This document shows positions 41,606-50,028 of a stretch of 54,964 nt of DNA, piece after piece. Position 1 is the first letter of the stretch. Each line of letters starts with the position of its first letter. The DNA comes from Candidatus Limnocylindria bacterium. GTDB lineage: Bacteria > Chloroflexota > Limnocylindria > P2-11E. The stretch is taken from assembly GCA_036523395.1 (NCBI GenBank), contig DATDEH010000090.1, forward strand, positions 1-54,964, read 5' to 3'. A program made the translations under genes and the position numbers. A model generated the notes under the pieces. It was not told the origin of the DNA. It worked only from the letters and a program-made list of their open reading frames with translations, and ran no database searches.

Positions 41606-41871
41606 CCGGGCGCACCGGCCGCTCGAGGATCGCGGAGCGTGACCGCCGCCAGATGCGCGATCGAGGCGATGCCGAGCACGGCGGTGCCGACCGCGACGAA
41701 CTCGGTGACGAGCTCGACCGGACTATCCGGACGCAACACGAGGGCGAGTGCGAACCCGAACACGATGGCCAGACGCTCCTCGCCCGCGGTCGCGATCCCG
41801 CACGCGCGAAGGTAGGCGTACGCGGCGAAGCCGGCCAGCGCGATGATGATGAGCGCGAGGATGATCACCAT
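41602..41871 (-). CDS. Small three-helix membrane protein
   Basis: An 89-residue protein: MVIILALIIIALAGFAAYAYL, RLAIVFGFALALVLRP and FVAVGTAVLGIASIAHLAA. Starts at ATG 41871, where hydrophobic coding begins; upstream in-frame codons are not protein-like. Two dyads lie 82-117 nt upstream. No family recognised. Confidence 0.5.
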   Translation of the reverse strand: MVIILALIIIALAGFAAYAYLRACGIATAGEERLAIVFGFALALVLRPDSPVELVTEFVAVGTAVLGIASIAHLAAVTLRDPRAAGAPG

Positions 41872-41952
41872 CGGCCCCACGCTACCGGCCACGGGGCAAG
41901 GCGAAAGTCGGCGCCGCCAAGAACAGGTGTAAGTCCCGACCCGACGCGGTCC

Positions 41953-41988
41953 GCGACCTCTGGCCCGCAACGGTGCGACGATCGGCCC
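41953..41988. promoter_or_regulatory. Pair of DosR-like dyads upstream of small membrane protein
   Basis: GCGACCTCTGGCCC (41953) and GCGACGATCGGCCC (41975) start 22 bp apart, both with a clean right half (GGCCC). Confidence 0.4.
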
Positions 41989-42222
41989 TGCCACGTCGCG
42001 AAAAGCGTGCGAACATCCAAGACGTCCCGAGGGGCCTGCCGAGGGAATCGCGGGTCAGAGATCCCATCAACGACCGCGAAACTGGGAGCGGCATCAAACA
42101 CGATCACGATCCAAGGAAGATCGTGGATCGGCTCCTTCGACCGAAGAAGACGAGTCATGACAAGACTTCGGCGAACGGCAGGTCGCTCGGGTTTCACGTC
42201 CCCCGAGCATCCCAGTTCTCAG
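41989..42222. other. Intergenic region, lower GC, no gene supported
   Basis: Between the dyad pairs at 41953 and 42223 lies ~235 nt that is visibly less GC-rich than its surroundings (runs such as GCGAAAAGCG and AAGAAGACGAG). Open frames cross it, but none is protein-like. It could be a decayed gene or a long untranslated leader. Confidence 0.35.
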
Positions 42223-42258
42223 GTGTCGAATGGCCGCGATTAAGCGGCGTAACGGCTC
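42223..42258. promoter_or_regulatory. Repeated element, copy 2: DosR-like dyad pair before the TusA-like gene
   Basis: GTGTCGAATGGCCG (42223) and CGGCGTAACGGCTC (42245) start 22 bp apart, 30-65 nt before ATG 42288. The block GGTGTCGAA ... AAGCGGCGTAACGGC ... CTCG is shared with 34322-34360 apart from a 1-nt indel and a few substitutions. Confidence 0.5.
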
Positions 42259-42287
42259 TCGCCCGCGTGCGTGTCCTGGCGGACCCT

Positions 42288-42527
42288 ATGGGCATGGCGA
42301 TGTTGATCCACCGACGGCTCGATCTCCAGGGTGTCCCTTGGCAGCTCACGCTCAGTCGTGTGTCGAACACCATGAGCGAGCTCTCCCACGGCGAGCTGGT
42401 CGAGGTCCTCTCCACGGACCCCGGGTCGGTGCGCGCGCTCGACACCTGGTCCCGCGCCACCGGCAACGCCCTTCTCGAGTCCAGTCAGTTCGGGAACGTG
42501 CTCCGCTTCGTCGTCCGCAAGCTGTAG
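42288..42527 (+). CDS. TusA-like protein lacking the catalytic cysteine
   Basis: A 79-residue protein: LIHRRLDLQGVPWQLTLSRV, then GELVEVLSTDPGSVRALDTW and LRFVVRKL follow the TusA/SirA fold line by line. In TusA the loop after the first strand is CPxP with the sulfur-carrying Cys; here it is VPWQ, and no other Cys is in the domain, so sulfur transfer is not possible by the known mechanism. A regulatory or binding role is more likely. Three in-frame ATGs lie close together; 42288 is first. Confidence 0.75.
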   Translation: MGMAMLIHRRLDLQGVPWQLTLSRVSNTMSELSHGELVEVLSTDPGSVRALDTWSRATGNALLESSQFGNVLRFVVRKL

Positions 42528-42581
42528 CAAGCGCAGCGGCCGCGCTGTCTGCCAGCCGTCTCCGTCAGGTAATCGCTGTAG

Positions 42582-42617
42582 AGGACGGTCGGCCACTCCG
42601 GTTGGGCCGTTCGGCCG
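42582..42617. promoter_or_regulatory. Pair of DosR-like dyads upstream of the 2-oxoacid:ferredoxin oxidoreductase
   Basis: AGGACGGTCGGCCA (42582) and GGGCCGTTCGGCCG (42604) start 22 bp apart, 36-71 nt before ATG 42653. The second is the best palindrome of the set. Confidence 0.55.
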
Positions 42618-42652
42618 TGTCGAGGTGCGATCCGTCCGCTCAGGCTCCTCTC

Positions 42653-44593
42653 ATGACGGCCCCGCGCTACCCCGGCATCCCCGTCGTGGCCGATGGCTCC
42701 GAGGCCATCGCGCATGTCGAAACGCGGATATCGGAAGGCTCCTGCGCGTACCCGATCACCCCCTCCACGACCATGGCCGCCCTGTACCAGGCAGCGGTCG
42801 CGGACGGCGCGGCGAATCTCTGGGGCACGCCGCTGCGGTTCATCGAGCCGGAGTCGGAGCATTCCTCGGCCTCGGCCGCCGAGGGCTTCGCGCTCGCCGG
42901 CGGACGCGTGACGAATTTCACCGCCGGCCAGGGGCTCATCCTCATGAAAGAAGTCCTCTACGTCATCGCAGGCAAGCGCCTGCCCGCCGTGTTCCATGTC
43001 GGTGCGCGCGCGCTCACGAGCCAGGCGCTGAACATCCACGCCGGACACGACGACGTGATGGGCGTCGCCGACACGGGCTGGGGGATCCTCTTCGCGCGCA
43101 ACGTGCAGGAGGCCGCCGACCTCACCGCGATCGCGCGGCGCGCGGCCGAGGCAACGGAGACCCCGTTCCTTGTCGTGCAGGACGGCTTCCTCACGACGCA
43201 CACGTTCGAGAACGTGCTGCTTCCGGAGGACGCGCTCCTGCGAGAGTTCGTCGGCGACCCACGCGAGCACGTGCGCTCCTACTTCGACCCGAAGGAGTCG
43301 CTGATGACCGGCGTCGTGCAGAACCAGGACGCCTACATGAAGGGGAGGATCGGGCAGCGTGTGTTCTACCACCGGCTCGCCGAGGAAGTCCGCCTTGCGA
43401 TGCACGTGTGGACGGACCTCACCGGCCGGCCATACAACCTGGTCGATGCGTACCGCTGCGAAGACGCCGAAACGATCGTCGTCGCGATGGGCACGATCGC
43501 CGACACGGCGATCGCCGTCGTCGACGAGCTGCGTCGCGCGGGCCGTCGGGTCGGCTGCGTTGGGGTCACGAGCTTCCGTCCATTCCCGGCGGCGCGGATC
43601 GCCGCCGCGCTCAAGCACGCCCGTGCCGTCGCGGTCATCGAGCGCACCGATGAACCCGCGGCAGCCGACAACCCTCTCACGCGCGAGGTGAAGGCCGCGC
43701 TCGCGGACGTCGCAGGGAGCGGGGCACACATCCCGCTCGTCGCGTCGGTCTCGGCCGGCCTCGGCTCGCGGGACGTGGCGGCCGGCGACATCGCCGCCGT
43801 CTTCCGCTGGCTCCAGGAGCCACTGAGCAGCGAGCGCCGCTTCGCCGTTCTGGGCATCCGTCATCCGCTCGCGCTCGAACGCATGGAGCTCGATGTCCGA
43901 CCCAAGGGCGCGTACAGCATGCGCGGGCACTCGATCGGCGGGTTCGGCTCGGTGACGACGAACAAGCTGCTCGCGGCGCTCGTCGGCGATCTCTTCGGCC
44001 TTCGTGTTCAGGCCTACCCGCGCTACGGCTCCGAGAAGAAGGGTCTGCCGACCGCGTACTTCCTGACGATCGCGGAGGGACCTATCCGCACGCACGCCGA
44101 GCTCGAACGCGTTGACTTCGTGCCGCTCCACGATGTCGCCGCGTTCTCTCAGGGTGCGCCGCTCCACGGTCTGGTCGATGGCGGCACGGTCTTCGTTCAG
44201 TCGCCGCTCACCGACCCCGAGCGGATCTGGGCATCGTTGCCGGTCCGCGCACGCACCGAGATCCTCGCGCGGCGCGTTCGCGTCGTGGCGCAGGACACCG
44301 CCGCGCTGGCGCGCACCCACTCCCCACGGCCCGACCTTCTCGTGCGCATGCAGGGCGTCGCGCTCGTCGGTGTATTCCTCCGCGTCGCGCCTTTCGCGCA
44401 GCGTGCCGGACTGAGCGAGGACCAGCTCATGGCCGCGGTGCGCGATCGCTTGACGCGCTTCTTCGGAAAGCGCGGCGGGGCGGTCGTCGACGCGAACATG
44501 GCCGTGGTCCGCGCTGCGTACGACGGTGTGATCGACGTGACCGAGGCGATCATCGGCGCCGCCGCGACCCCCCACCTTCAGGAGGTGACGTGA
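42653..44593 (+). CDS. 2-oxoacid (pyruvate-type):ferredoxin oxidoreductase, fused alpha and gamma domains
   Basis: A 646-residue protein. The alpha part (~1-400) has GSEAIAHVETRISEGSCAYP, the ESEHSSASAAEGFALAGG segment, FTAGQGLILMKEVLYVIAG and HVGARALTSQ, as in PorA/NifJ. The gamma part (~415-630) has IRGHSIGGFGSVTTNKLLA-like and YPRYGSEKKGLPTAYFL segments (GHSIGGFGSVTTNK seen). It makes the ThDP/CoA-dependent oxidation of a 2-oxoacid with the beta subunit encoded after the CBS gene. Substrate is probably pyruvate by similarity to NifJ, not proven. It could supply low-potential ferredoxin to benzoyl-CoA reductase. Confidence 0.85.
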   Translation: MTAPRYPGIPVVADGSEAIAHVETRISEGSCAYPITPSTTMAALYQAAVADGAANLWGTPLRFIEPESEHSSASAAEGFALAGGRVTNFTAGQGLILMKEVLYVIAGKRLPAVFHVGARALTSQALNIHAGHDDVMGVADTGWGILFARNVQEAADLTAIARRAAEATETPFLVVQDGFLTTHTFENVLLPEDALLREFVGDPREHVRSYFDPKESLMTGVVQNQDAYMKGRIGQRVFYHRLAEEVRLAMHVWTDLTGRPYNLVDAYRCEDAETIVVAMGTIADTAIAVVDELRRAGRRVGCVGVTSFRPFPAARIAAALKHARAVAVIERTDEPAAADNPLTREVKAALADVAGSGAHIPLVASVSAGLGSRDVAAGDIAAVFRWLQEPLSSERRFAVLGIRHPLALERMELDVRPKGAYSMRGHSIGGFGSVTTNKLLAALVGDLFGLRVQAYPRYGSEKKGLPTAYFLTIAEGPIRTHAELERVDFVPLHDVAAFSQGAPLHGLVDGGTVFVQSPLTDPERIWASLPVRARTEILARRVRVVAQDTAALARTHSPRPDLLVRMQGVALVGVFLRVAPFAQRAGLSEDQLMAAVRDRLTRFFGKRGGAVVDANMAVVRAAYDGVIDVTEAIIGAAATPHLQEVT

Positions 44594-44991
44594 TGACCAG
44601 ACGCATCGTGCGCGATGTCATGACGAAGGCCAGCATCAACGTCCGGGCGGATGCCCCGCTCAGCGAGGCCGCCGGCCTGCTTGACACGTACCACATCAGC
44701 GGCATGCCGGTCGTCGATCGAGATGGGCACCTCGTCGGCGTGATCTCCCAGACCGATCTCCTGCGCGCGCGGGTCATCGATCACCTCTGGAGAGCGCTGC
44801 CCGGCCTGGCCGTACGCCACCTCATGACCGCACCCGCCGTTACCGCGAGCGAGGGCATGGCGCTCGACGACGCCGCGGCTCTGATGGAGAAGGAACAGAT
44901 CCATCGGCTCGTGGTCGTTGCCGAGGATGGACGCACGCCGGTCGGCGTGCTGTCCGTCTCCGACGTCATTCACGAAATGGCGCACAGATGA
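44593..44991 (+). CDS. Two-CBS-domain protein
   Basis: A 132-residue protein: CBS1 from VRDVMTKASINVRADAPLSE to GVISQTDLLRAR, CBS2 from VRHLMTAPAVTASEGM to GVLSVSDVIHEM. CBS pairs bind adenine nucleotides or other ligands and regulate partner enzymes. AGGAGGTGA sits 6 nt before ATG 44593; the stop overlaps the next subunit (ATGA). Lying between the two oxidoreductase subunit genes, it probably regulates that enzyme, an arrangement I do not recall as standard. Similar to the hypoxic-response CBS protein of mycobacteria in size. Confidence 0.9.
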   Translation: MTRRIVRDVMTKASINVRADAPLSEAAGLLDTYHISGMPVVDRDGHLVGVISQTDLLRARVIDHLWRALPGLAVRHLMTAPAVTASEGMALDDAAALMEKEQIHRLVVVAEDGRTPVGVLSVSDVIHEMAHR

Positions 44992-46703
44992 CGCTCACGA
45001 AGCAGCCCGGCGCTCCGATGGAGACACACGCGGTCGCCGACGCTCAGCATCTCTTTGACGTGCACGCGTACGTCGACGATTTCAATCGCGCCGTCATGGA
45101 CGCATATCGCGCGAACGCCGCGGATGTCGAGCTTCCGGCCGACCGGGGGGTCGCCCGGAGCATCATCCCGCCGGGCACTGCCGCGACACGCGACTTCAGT
45201 CACCTAGCGCCGCGCATCCCGGAGTTCATCGCCGACCGCTGCGTCGGCTGCATGAGCTGCGTGAACACCTGTCCCGACACGGCGATCCTCGGCATCGCGC
45301 TCCAGAAGTCCGCCGTCGAAGAGCGGACCGCGGCGTTCGCGAAGACCGAGCCGAACGCGGCGCGGGCGGCCGAGACGGCGCGCTCGCACTTCGTCGAAAC
45401 GCGTAAGTACGGCGAGGTGCCGGCAAAGCGTGGGCTCGAACCTGCGCTCTTCGGCATCTTCGTCGATCCGGTGCACTGCAAGGGCTGCGCGGAGTGCGTC
45501 GAGGTGTGCGTCGCGCTCGGCTACGACGCGCTGGCGATGGTCGACAAGGCGCCGGAGGGCCCCAGCGCCGAGGCGACGCTGGATCGCTATGCGCGCGACA
45601 TGCGCTTCTTCCGATCACTTCCGCCGACGCCGCGGGAGTATCGCAATGAGAAGGCCCTCGCGGACCTCATGCTCGGCGAGCACGCGATGGGGTACGTCGG
45701 GGGCGCGGGCTCGTGCTCCGGCTGCGGCGAGGCCACCGCGATCCGGATGCTGGTCGCTGCGACGCGACAGACCTACGGCAGCGAAGGGATGGGCATCGTC
45801 GCGTCCACCGGGTGCAACACGGTGTTCGGCAGCACCTACCCATACAACCCGTACCTCGTTCCGTGGACGAACTCGCTCTTCGAGAACGGTCCGGCAGATG
45901 CCCTCGGGATCCGTGCGCGCTGGGATCAGGAAGGCAAGTCCGAGCGTCGCATCTGGGTGATCGGAGGCGACGGCGCGATGTACGACATCGGCTTCCAGTC
46001 GCTGTCGCGGATGGTCGCAGCGGGCGCCGACATCAAGGTGCTCGTGCTGGATACGCAGGTGTACTCGAACACTGGTGGCCAGGCATCGACCGCGTCGTTC
46101 GGCGGACAGGTCACGAAGCTGTCCGCGTACGGCAAGTCGCTGCACGGACGTCCCGAGCGCCGCAAGGAGCTCGGCCGCATCCTCATGGCGCACGGTGACG
46201 TGTTCGTCGCGCAGACGACGCCGGCGCACGTGAACCACTTCTACAAGGCGATCCTCGACGCGAACAGCTATCCCGGACCCGCCGTCGTGATCTCTTACGC
46301 GCCGTGCCAGCCCGAGCATGGGATCTCCGACGACGCATCGAATCGCCAGTCGCGGCTCGCGGTCGACTCACGCGCTTTCCCGCTCTTCACGTATGACCCG
46401 CGGAAGGGGGCGACCCTGAAGGAGCGACTCTCACTGCAAGGGAACCCACAACTCGCGGCTGACTGGTCCACGCTCCCCGACGGAACGGTCGTGGACTTTC
46501 TCACGTTCGCGCGCACCGAGGGCCGCTTCGCGCCGCATTTCAGCGACGACGGCACGTCGAGCGCTGAGATACGCGCGACACAGGAGGATCGTCTTCAGAA
46601 CTGGCGAACGCTTCAGGAGCTCGCCGGGACCCGCGGCACACCCACCACCACTGCGATTTCCGGTCCGTCAAACCCCGTGTCGGCGCCGCTCGTCGCCCCG
46701 TAG
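44988..46703 (+). CDS. 2-oxoacid (pyruvate-type):ferredoxin oxidoreductase, ferredoxin domain plus ThDP-binding beta domain
   Basis: A 571-residue protein. The N-terminal ferredoxin-like domain has two cluster motifs, DRCVGCMSCVNTCPD (~87) and HCKGCAECVEVCV (~165). The beta domain has the proximal-cluster SCSGCGEAT, the ThDP motif GGDGAMYDIGFQS and LDTQVYSNTGGQAS, as in NifJ. Together with the alpha-gamma subunit it reconstitutes a NifJ-like enzyme split in two. Electrons would leave through the built-in clusters to ferredoxin. No free ferredoxin gene is seen in the window. Confidence 0.88.
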   Translation: MTLTKQPGAPMETHAVADAQHLFDVHAYVDDFNRAVMDAYRANAADVELPADRGVARSIIPPGTAATRDFSHLAPRIPEFIADRCVGCMSCVNTCPDTAILGIALQKSAVEERTAAFAKTEPNAARAAETARSHFVETRKYGEVPAKRGLEPALFGIFVDPVHCKGCAECVEVCVALGYDALAMVDKAPEGPSAEATLDRYARDMRFFRSLPPTPREYRNEKALADLMLGEHAMGYVGGAGSCSGCGEATAIRMLVAATRQTYGSEGMGIVASTGCNTVFGSTYPYNPYLVPWTNSLFENGPADALGIRARWDQEGKSERRIWVIGGDGAMYDIGFQSLSRMVAAGADIKVLVLDTQVYSNTGGQASTASFGGQVTKLSAYGKSLHGRPERRKELGRILMAHGDVFVAQTTPAHVNHFYKAILDANSYPGPAVVISYAPCQPEHGISDDASNRQSRLAVDSRAFPLFTYDPRKGATLKERLSLQGNPQLAADWSTLPDGTVVDFLTFARTEGRFAPHFSDDGTSSAEIRATQEDRLQNWRTLQELAGTRGTPTTTAISGPSNPVSAPLVAP

Positions 46704-46716
46704 GGTCGTTCTGCCC
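46703..46716. promoter_or_regulatory. Single DosR-like dyad
   Basis: GGGTCGTTCTGCCC begins on the last base of the oxidoreductase stop codon, 33-46 nt before the small membrane protein start at 46749. No second copy at 22 bp. Confidence 0.3.
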
Positions 46717-46748
46717 CACAGCGCCGGTGCCCCTCGGCGAGGCTCGCC

Positions 46749-46886
46749 GTGCCGGCCCGCCGCGACGTCCCGGATCACCGGTACGCGTTCACACTGGCGA
46801 TGACCGTTCTGGCCGCCTCAGGCGTCGCGTTACTCGCGGCGCTGTGGATCTTCGCGCAGGTGTTCTCCGCGGGCCAGGCAGGCTAA
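46749..46886 (+). CDS. Single-helix membrane small protein (45 aa)
   Basis: GTG 46749 opens VPARRDVPDHRYAFTLAMTV, continuing LAASGVALLAALWIFAQVF and a short tail ending in TAA. GAGG lies ~9 nt upstream. Basic N-terminus and one helix are typical of small membrane subunits. It follows the oxidoreductase and is convergent with the P-type ATPase. Function unknown. Confidence 0.5.
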   Translation: MPARRDVPDHRYAFTLAMTVLAASGVALLAALWIFAQVFSAGQAG

Positions 46887-46960
46887 GCGGGCGATAGTGC
46901 GCTGTGGGTGGCGAGCTCTCTCGACCTTCTCGCCGACCGGCTGCGCGAGATGTTCCGCCC

Positions 46961-49462
46961 TTAGTTCCCTACCATCTGTTGGGGTCGTTGCGCCGCATAC
47001 GTTTCTGTTATCCCGAGCGCTCGCTCCAACAGCCGTTGCCGCCACGTCCAGCGGAGTGCCACTGCCCAGAGCGAGCACGCGGCCACCGCGACGGCGAGAT
47101 CTACGCCCTGGAGCGTGCCGAGGTCGAAGAACGCACGCAACTCCGGAGCAGTGATGGCCCACGCGAACGCGCCGAGCAGTGGAACGATCAGCGCGACTGT
47201 CGGCCAACCGGCGACGCTGTTCTCACCACCGGTCCAGCGGCGCGTCGGCGGCGCGGCGTAGACGACGAGCATCAGGCCGCACAGGATCGAGAACGTCGTG
47301 AGCGTGCTCCGTGCACGCTCGAGCGAGTCTCCGAACGCGGTGTACGCGACGAACAACAGCAGCGCGACGAGCGCCAGCGACCACGCGGCCGGCACCACGA
47401 AATGGATGAGCGAGCGGACCAGCCGCTCGCGAACGCGTGGCGTCGGGCGCGCGGTGGCGGCCAGCGCGATGGCCGGGATCCCCACGGTGAGGAGCGTGAG
47501 AAGCGCGGTCTGCTTCGGCGTGTAAGGGAAGCCCGCGTCCACCAGCGCGGCGGCAGCGATGAGCAGCGCCATGAAGGTGATACGCGTGAGGAAAAGGCGC
47601 AGCACGTCCTGCATGCCCTGGAGGATCCGCTGGCCCTCACGGAATGCGACGGGCAGCGCCGCGAAGGAGTCGTCGAGCAACACGAGGTCCGCGACGGCGC
47701 GAGCCGCCTGCGTGCCGCCGTGCAGCGCGATCGACAGGTCGGCCCTCTTGAGCGAGGGCACATCGTTCACGCCGTCGCCCACCATGGCCACGTACCGTCC
47801 GTCCTCGCGCATGGCCTGAACGAGTCGTTCCTTCTGGTGCGGAGCGACGCGCGCGAAGATCGCATGCTCCGCCGCGAATTGCCGCAGCCCGTCACCCTCG
47901 ATCCGTTCGATGTCCGCGCCGGTCACGATGCCGCCGACGGGCTCGATGCCGGCGCTCGTGGCGATCGCACCGACGGTCTTCGGGTGATCGCCCGAGATCA
48001 CCTTGATCGCCACACCGACCTGCGCGAAACGCGAGAGCGTCTCGCGCACCTCGGGGCGCAGCTCGTCCCGTAGCGCGACGACGGCGATCGGCGAGAGGTG
48101 AGGCGGAAGGACCGGACGCCCTCCTGCGTCGCGGAGGGCCGCGGGCTCCTGTGCGCGGGCCAGCAGGACCACGCGCAGGCCGCGTTCGGCGAGCTGTGAG
48201 GACACACGATCGACATCAGCGGCGTCCCCCACCGTCAGACGCGTGCGGAGCGCCTCCGGGGCCCCGAGCAAGAGCGGCGACCCGTCCTCATCGGAGAATG
48301 CCAGCGCGCTCCAGCGCAGCTCGGATGTGAACGAGACCTCATCGGCCAGCGGACGGCGTCGACCCTCGCACGACCGCGCGACCGCAGTGGTCGTGCGATC
48401 GAGTGTGCTGAGGCTCGCGACCACGTCGCCGAGGACCCCCCGCGCCGCGGACTCGTCAACGTGGAACGGCCGCAGCGCCTCGAGCACGAGTCGACCCGAT
48501 GTCAGCGTCCCAGTCTTGTCGAGGCACAGGACGTCGACGTTGCTGAGTGACTCGACGGCGTTCGTCTGCTGCACCAGCGCGCCCTTACTGGCCATGCGCA
48601 CCGCGCCCATCGCGTAGGCCGCGGCGATCGCTACGAACAGCCCATTGGGCACGAGCCCGAGAACGACGACGGCGAGTCTGACCACCTCGACCGCGGGCTG
48701 GCCCTCGATGATCGCGGATGCGACGAGGATGATCCCGAATGACACCGCGACGAACAGGATCACGCGCACGACGAGATCGACCTGCCGCTGTAATGGCGTC
48801 AACGCACGGCGCGGCGCCCGCGCTCCGACCGTGATGCGATTCGCGTAGCTTGCCTCGCCCACGCGGACGGCCTCGTATGCGGCGGCCCCCGCGATGCAGA
48901 AGCTGCCCGAGAGCACTTCGTCATCGCGGCCTTTCGCGACGGGCTCCGACTCCCCGCTGATCAACGATTCATCGAGGTCCATCTGCCCGGTGCCGGAGAT
49001 CCTTCCATCGACGACGATCTGATCGCCCGGGCGCGCCACAAGCACGTCGCCGAGCACGACCTCCGCCGGATCGATCTCGCGCTCCGCTCCGTCGCGGATC
49101 ACCCGTGCTCGCGGACGCGTCAGCAACGCGATCCGGTCGAGTACGCGTTTGGCCCTCACCTCCTGCGCAAGTCCGACGACCACGTTGATCGTGACGACCC
49201 CGACAGAGACGAGAGCGTCGCTCCACTGACCGAGGGCGACAAGCGCGAGCCCCATGACGAAGATCACGCCGTTCACGAACGTGAAGACGTTGTCGCGGAG
49301 GATCTCGCGATAGGTCCTTCCCGTGGCGGGCGGCTGCGGATTACCCAGGCCGCGCGAGCGCCGCTCCGCAGCCTCACGGTCGGACAGGCCGATCGGTGTG
49401 GGCTCGATCACGCAGACACCGTACGGGCAGGCGTCCGCGAGCAGTAGTGCCGCCCGGTCCAT
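46961..49462 (-). CDS. P-type cation-transporting ATPase (CtpE-like)
   Basis: An 833-residue P-type ATPase: actuator motif LDESLISGESEPV, phosphorylation site CLDKTGTLTSG (~residue 315), nucleotide domain, hinge MVGDGVNDVPSLKRADL (~562), and six C-terminal helices. The membrane segment LGLVPNGLFVAIAAAYAMG replaces the PEGL of many Ca/Mg pumps with PNGL, most like the mycobacterial CtpE group; Ca2+ or Mg2+ is the likely ion. No N-terminal metal-binding domain. Mycobacterial DosR regulons also include a P-type ATPase (CtpF). A GTG at 49411 is an alternative start. Confidence 0.9.
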   Translation of the reverse strand: MDRAALLLADACPYGVCVIEPTPIGLSDREAAERRSRGLGNPQPPATGRTYREILRDNVFTFVNGVIFVMGLALVALGQWSDALVSVGVVTINVVVGLAQEVRAKRVLDRIALLTRPRARVIRDGAEREIDPAEVVLGDVLVARPGDQIVVDGRISGTGQMDLDESLISGESEPVAKGRDDEVLSGSFCIAGAAAYEAVRVGEASYANRITVGARAPRRALTPLQRQVDLVVRVILFVAVSFGIILVASAIIEGQPAVEVVRLAVVVLGLVPNGLFVAIAAAYAMGAVRMASKGALVQQTNAVESLSNVDVLCLDKTGTLTSGRLVLEALRPFHVDESAARGVLGDVVASLSTLDRTTTAVARSCEGRRRPLADEVSFTSELRWSALAFSDEDGSPLLLGAPEALRTRLTVGDAADVDRVSSQLAERGLRVVLLARAQEPAALRDAGGRPVLPPHLSPIAVVALRDELRPEVRETLSRFAQVGVAIKVISGDHPKTVGAIATSAGIEPVGGIVTGADIERIEGDGLRQFAAEHAIFARVAPHQKERLVQAMREDGRYVAMVGDGVNDVPSLKRADLSIALHGGTQAARAVADLVLLDDSFAALPVAFREGQRILQGMQDVLRLFLTRITFMALLIAAAALVDAGFPYTPKQTALLTLLTVGIPAIALAATARPTPRVRERLVRSLIHFVVPAAWSLALVALLLFVAYTAFGDSLERARSTLTTFSILCGLMLVVYAAPPTRRWTGGENSVAGWPTVALIVPLLGAFAWAITAPELRAFFDLGTLQGVDLAVAVAACSLWAVALRWTWRQRLLERALGITETYAAQRPQQMVGN

Positions 49463-49768
49463 CGCGGCGTGCGGTCTGGCCGTATGTCGGAGTGGTCGCC
49501 GGCCCTACAGGCGGGCCGGTTCCGCGCCGGTAGCCTGCGGAGGACACAACCCGCGACGGAGGCCGGCGATGGTCATCGGTGGGTCGCTCTGCGCTGAGCG
49601 CAGCGACGGCCCAACAGGAGCGAGACGCGCTGAGGCTCGGCGAGACTGTTCAGGCAATCACCTACGTGAGAATGGGCGGCGAGCATCGGTCGATGCGACC
49701 TGTGGCCCTCGAAGTCGCATCCGGAACGCACGACGATCCCCGCCACGCCGCTTCGTACTGTCGCCTAC
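49463..49768. other. Intergenic region with dyads, no gene supported
   Basis: 306 nt between the divergent P-type ATPase and BON genes. Apart from the dyads near 49492-49526, I find no protein-like frame; a frame from GTG 49579 (VGRSALSAATAQQERDAL...) is not convincing. Confidence 0.35.
49492..49526. promoter_or_regulatory. DosR-like dyads upstream of the P-type ATPase
   Basis: GTGGTCGCCGGCCC (49492) and the half-matching GGGCCGGTTCCGCG (49513) start 21 bp apart, 30-64 nt before the ATPase start. Confidence 0.4.
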
Positions 49769-50002
49769 GTGAGCGTGAAACGCGCGGACGAGGTCATCGC
49801 GAAAGCGATCCGCCGCGAGCTACGCGAGGACCCGTCGACCGCCGCACTGCACGTACACGTCGAGGTGCGCGATGGGGTCGCCATCCTCCGCGGTCGCGCC
49901 GATGATCTGAAGGACGCGGACAACGCGGCGGAGGTCGCCCTGCGCGTACGCGGCGTGCGGCGCGTGGCCGAGCAGCTGACGCTCCGCGAGCCCGTGGCAT
50001 GA
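49769..50002 (+). CDS. Single BON-domain protein
   Basis: A 77-residue protein: DEVIAKAIRRELREDPSTA, VEVRDGVAILRGRADDL and AEVALRVRGVRRVAEQL form one complete BON domain without signal or anchor. GTG 49769. It is a short relative of the triple-BON protein at 39797. Its downstream neighbour is convergent. Confidence 0.8.
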   Translation: MSVKRADEVIAKAIRRELREDPSTAALHVHVEVRDGVAILRGRADDLKDADNAAEVALRVRGVRRVAEQLTLREPVA

Positions 50003-50028
50003 CCGACTTGGTGGCAATGCGTCGACCA

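Noticed and set aside
42485-44575. Long minus-strand frame (~696 codons) opposite the oxidoreductase alpha-gamma gene
   Set aside because: Shadow of high-GC codon bias; composition is Arg/Asp/Glu-rich without motifs, while the plus strand encodes a clear enzyme.
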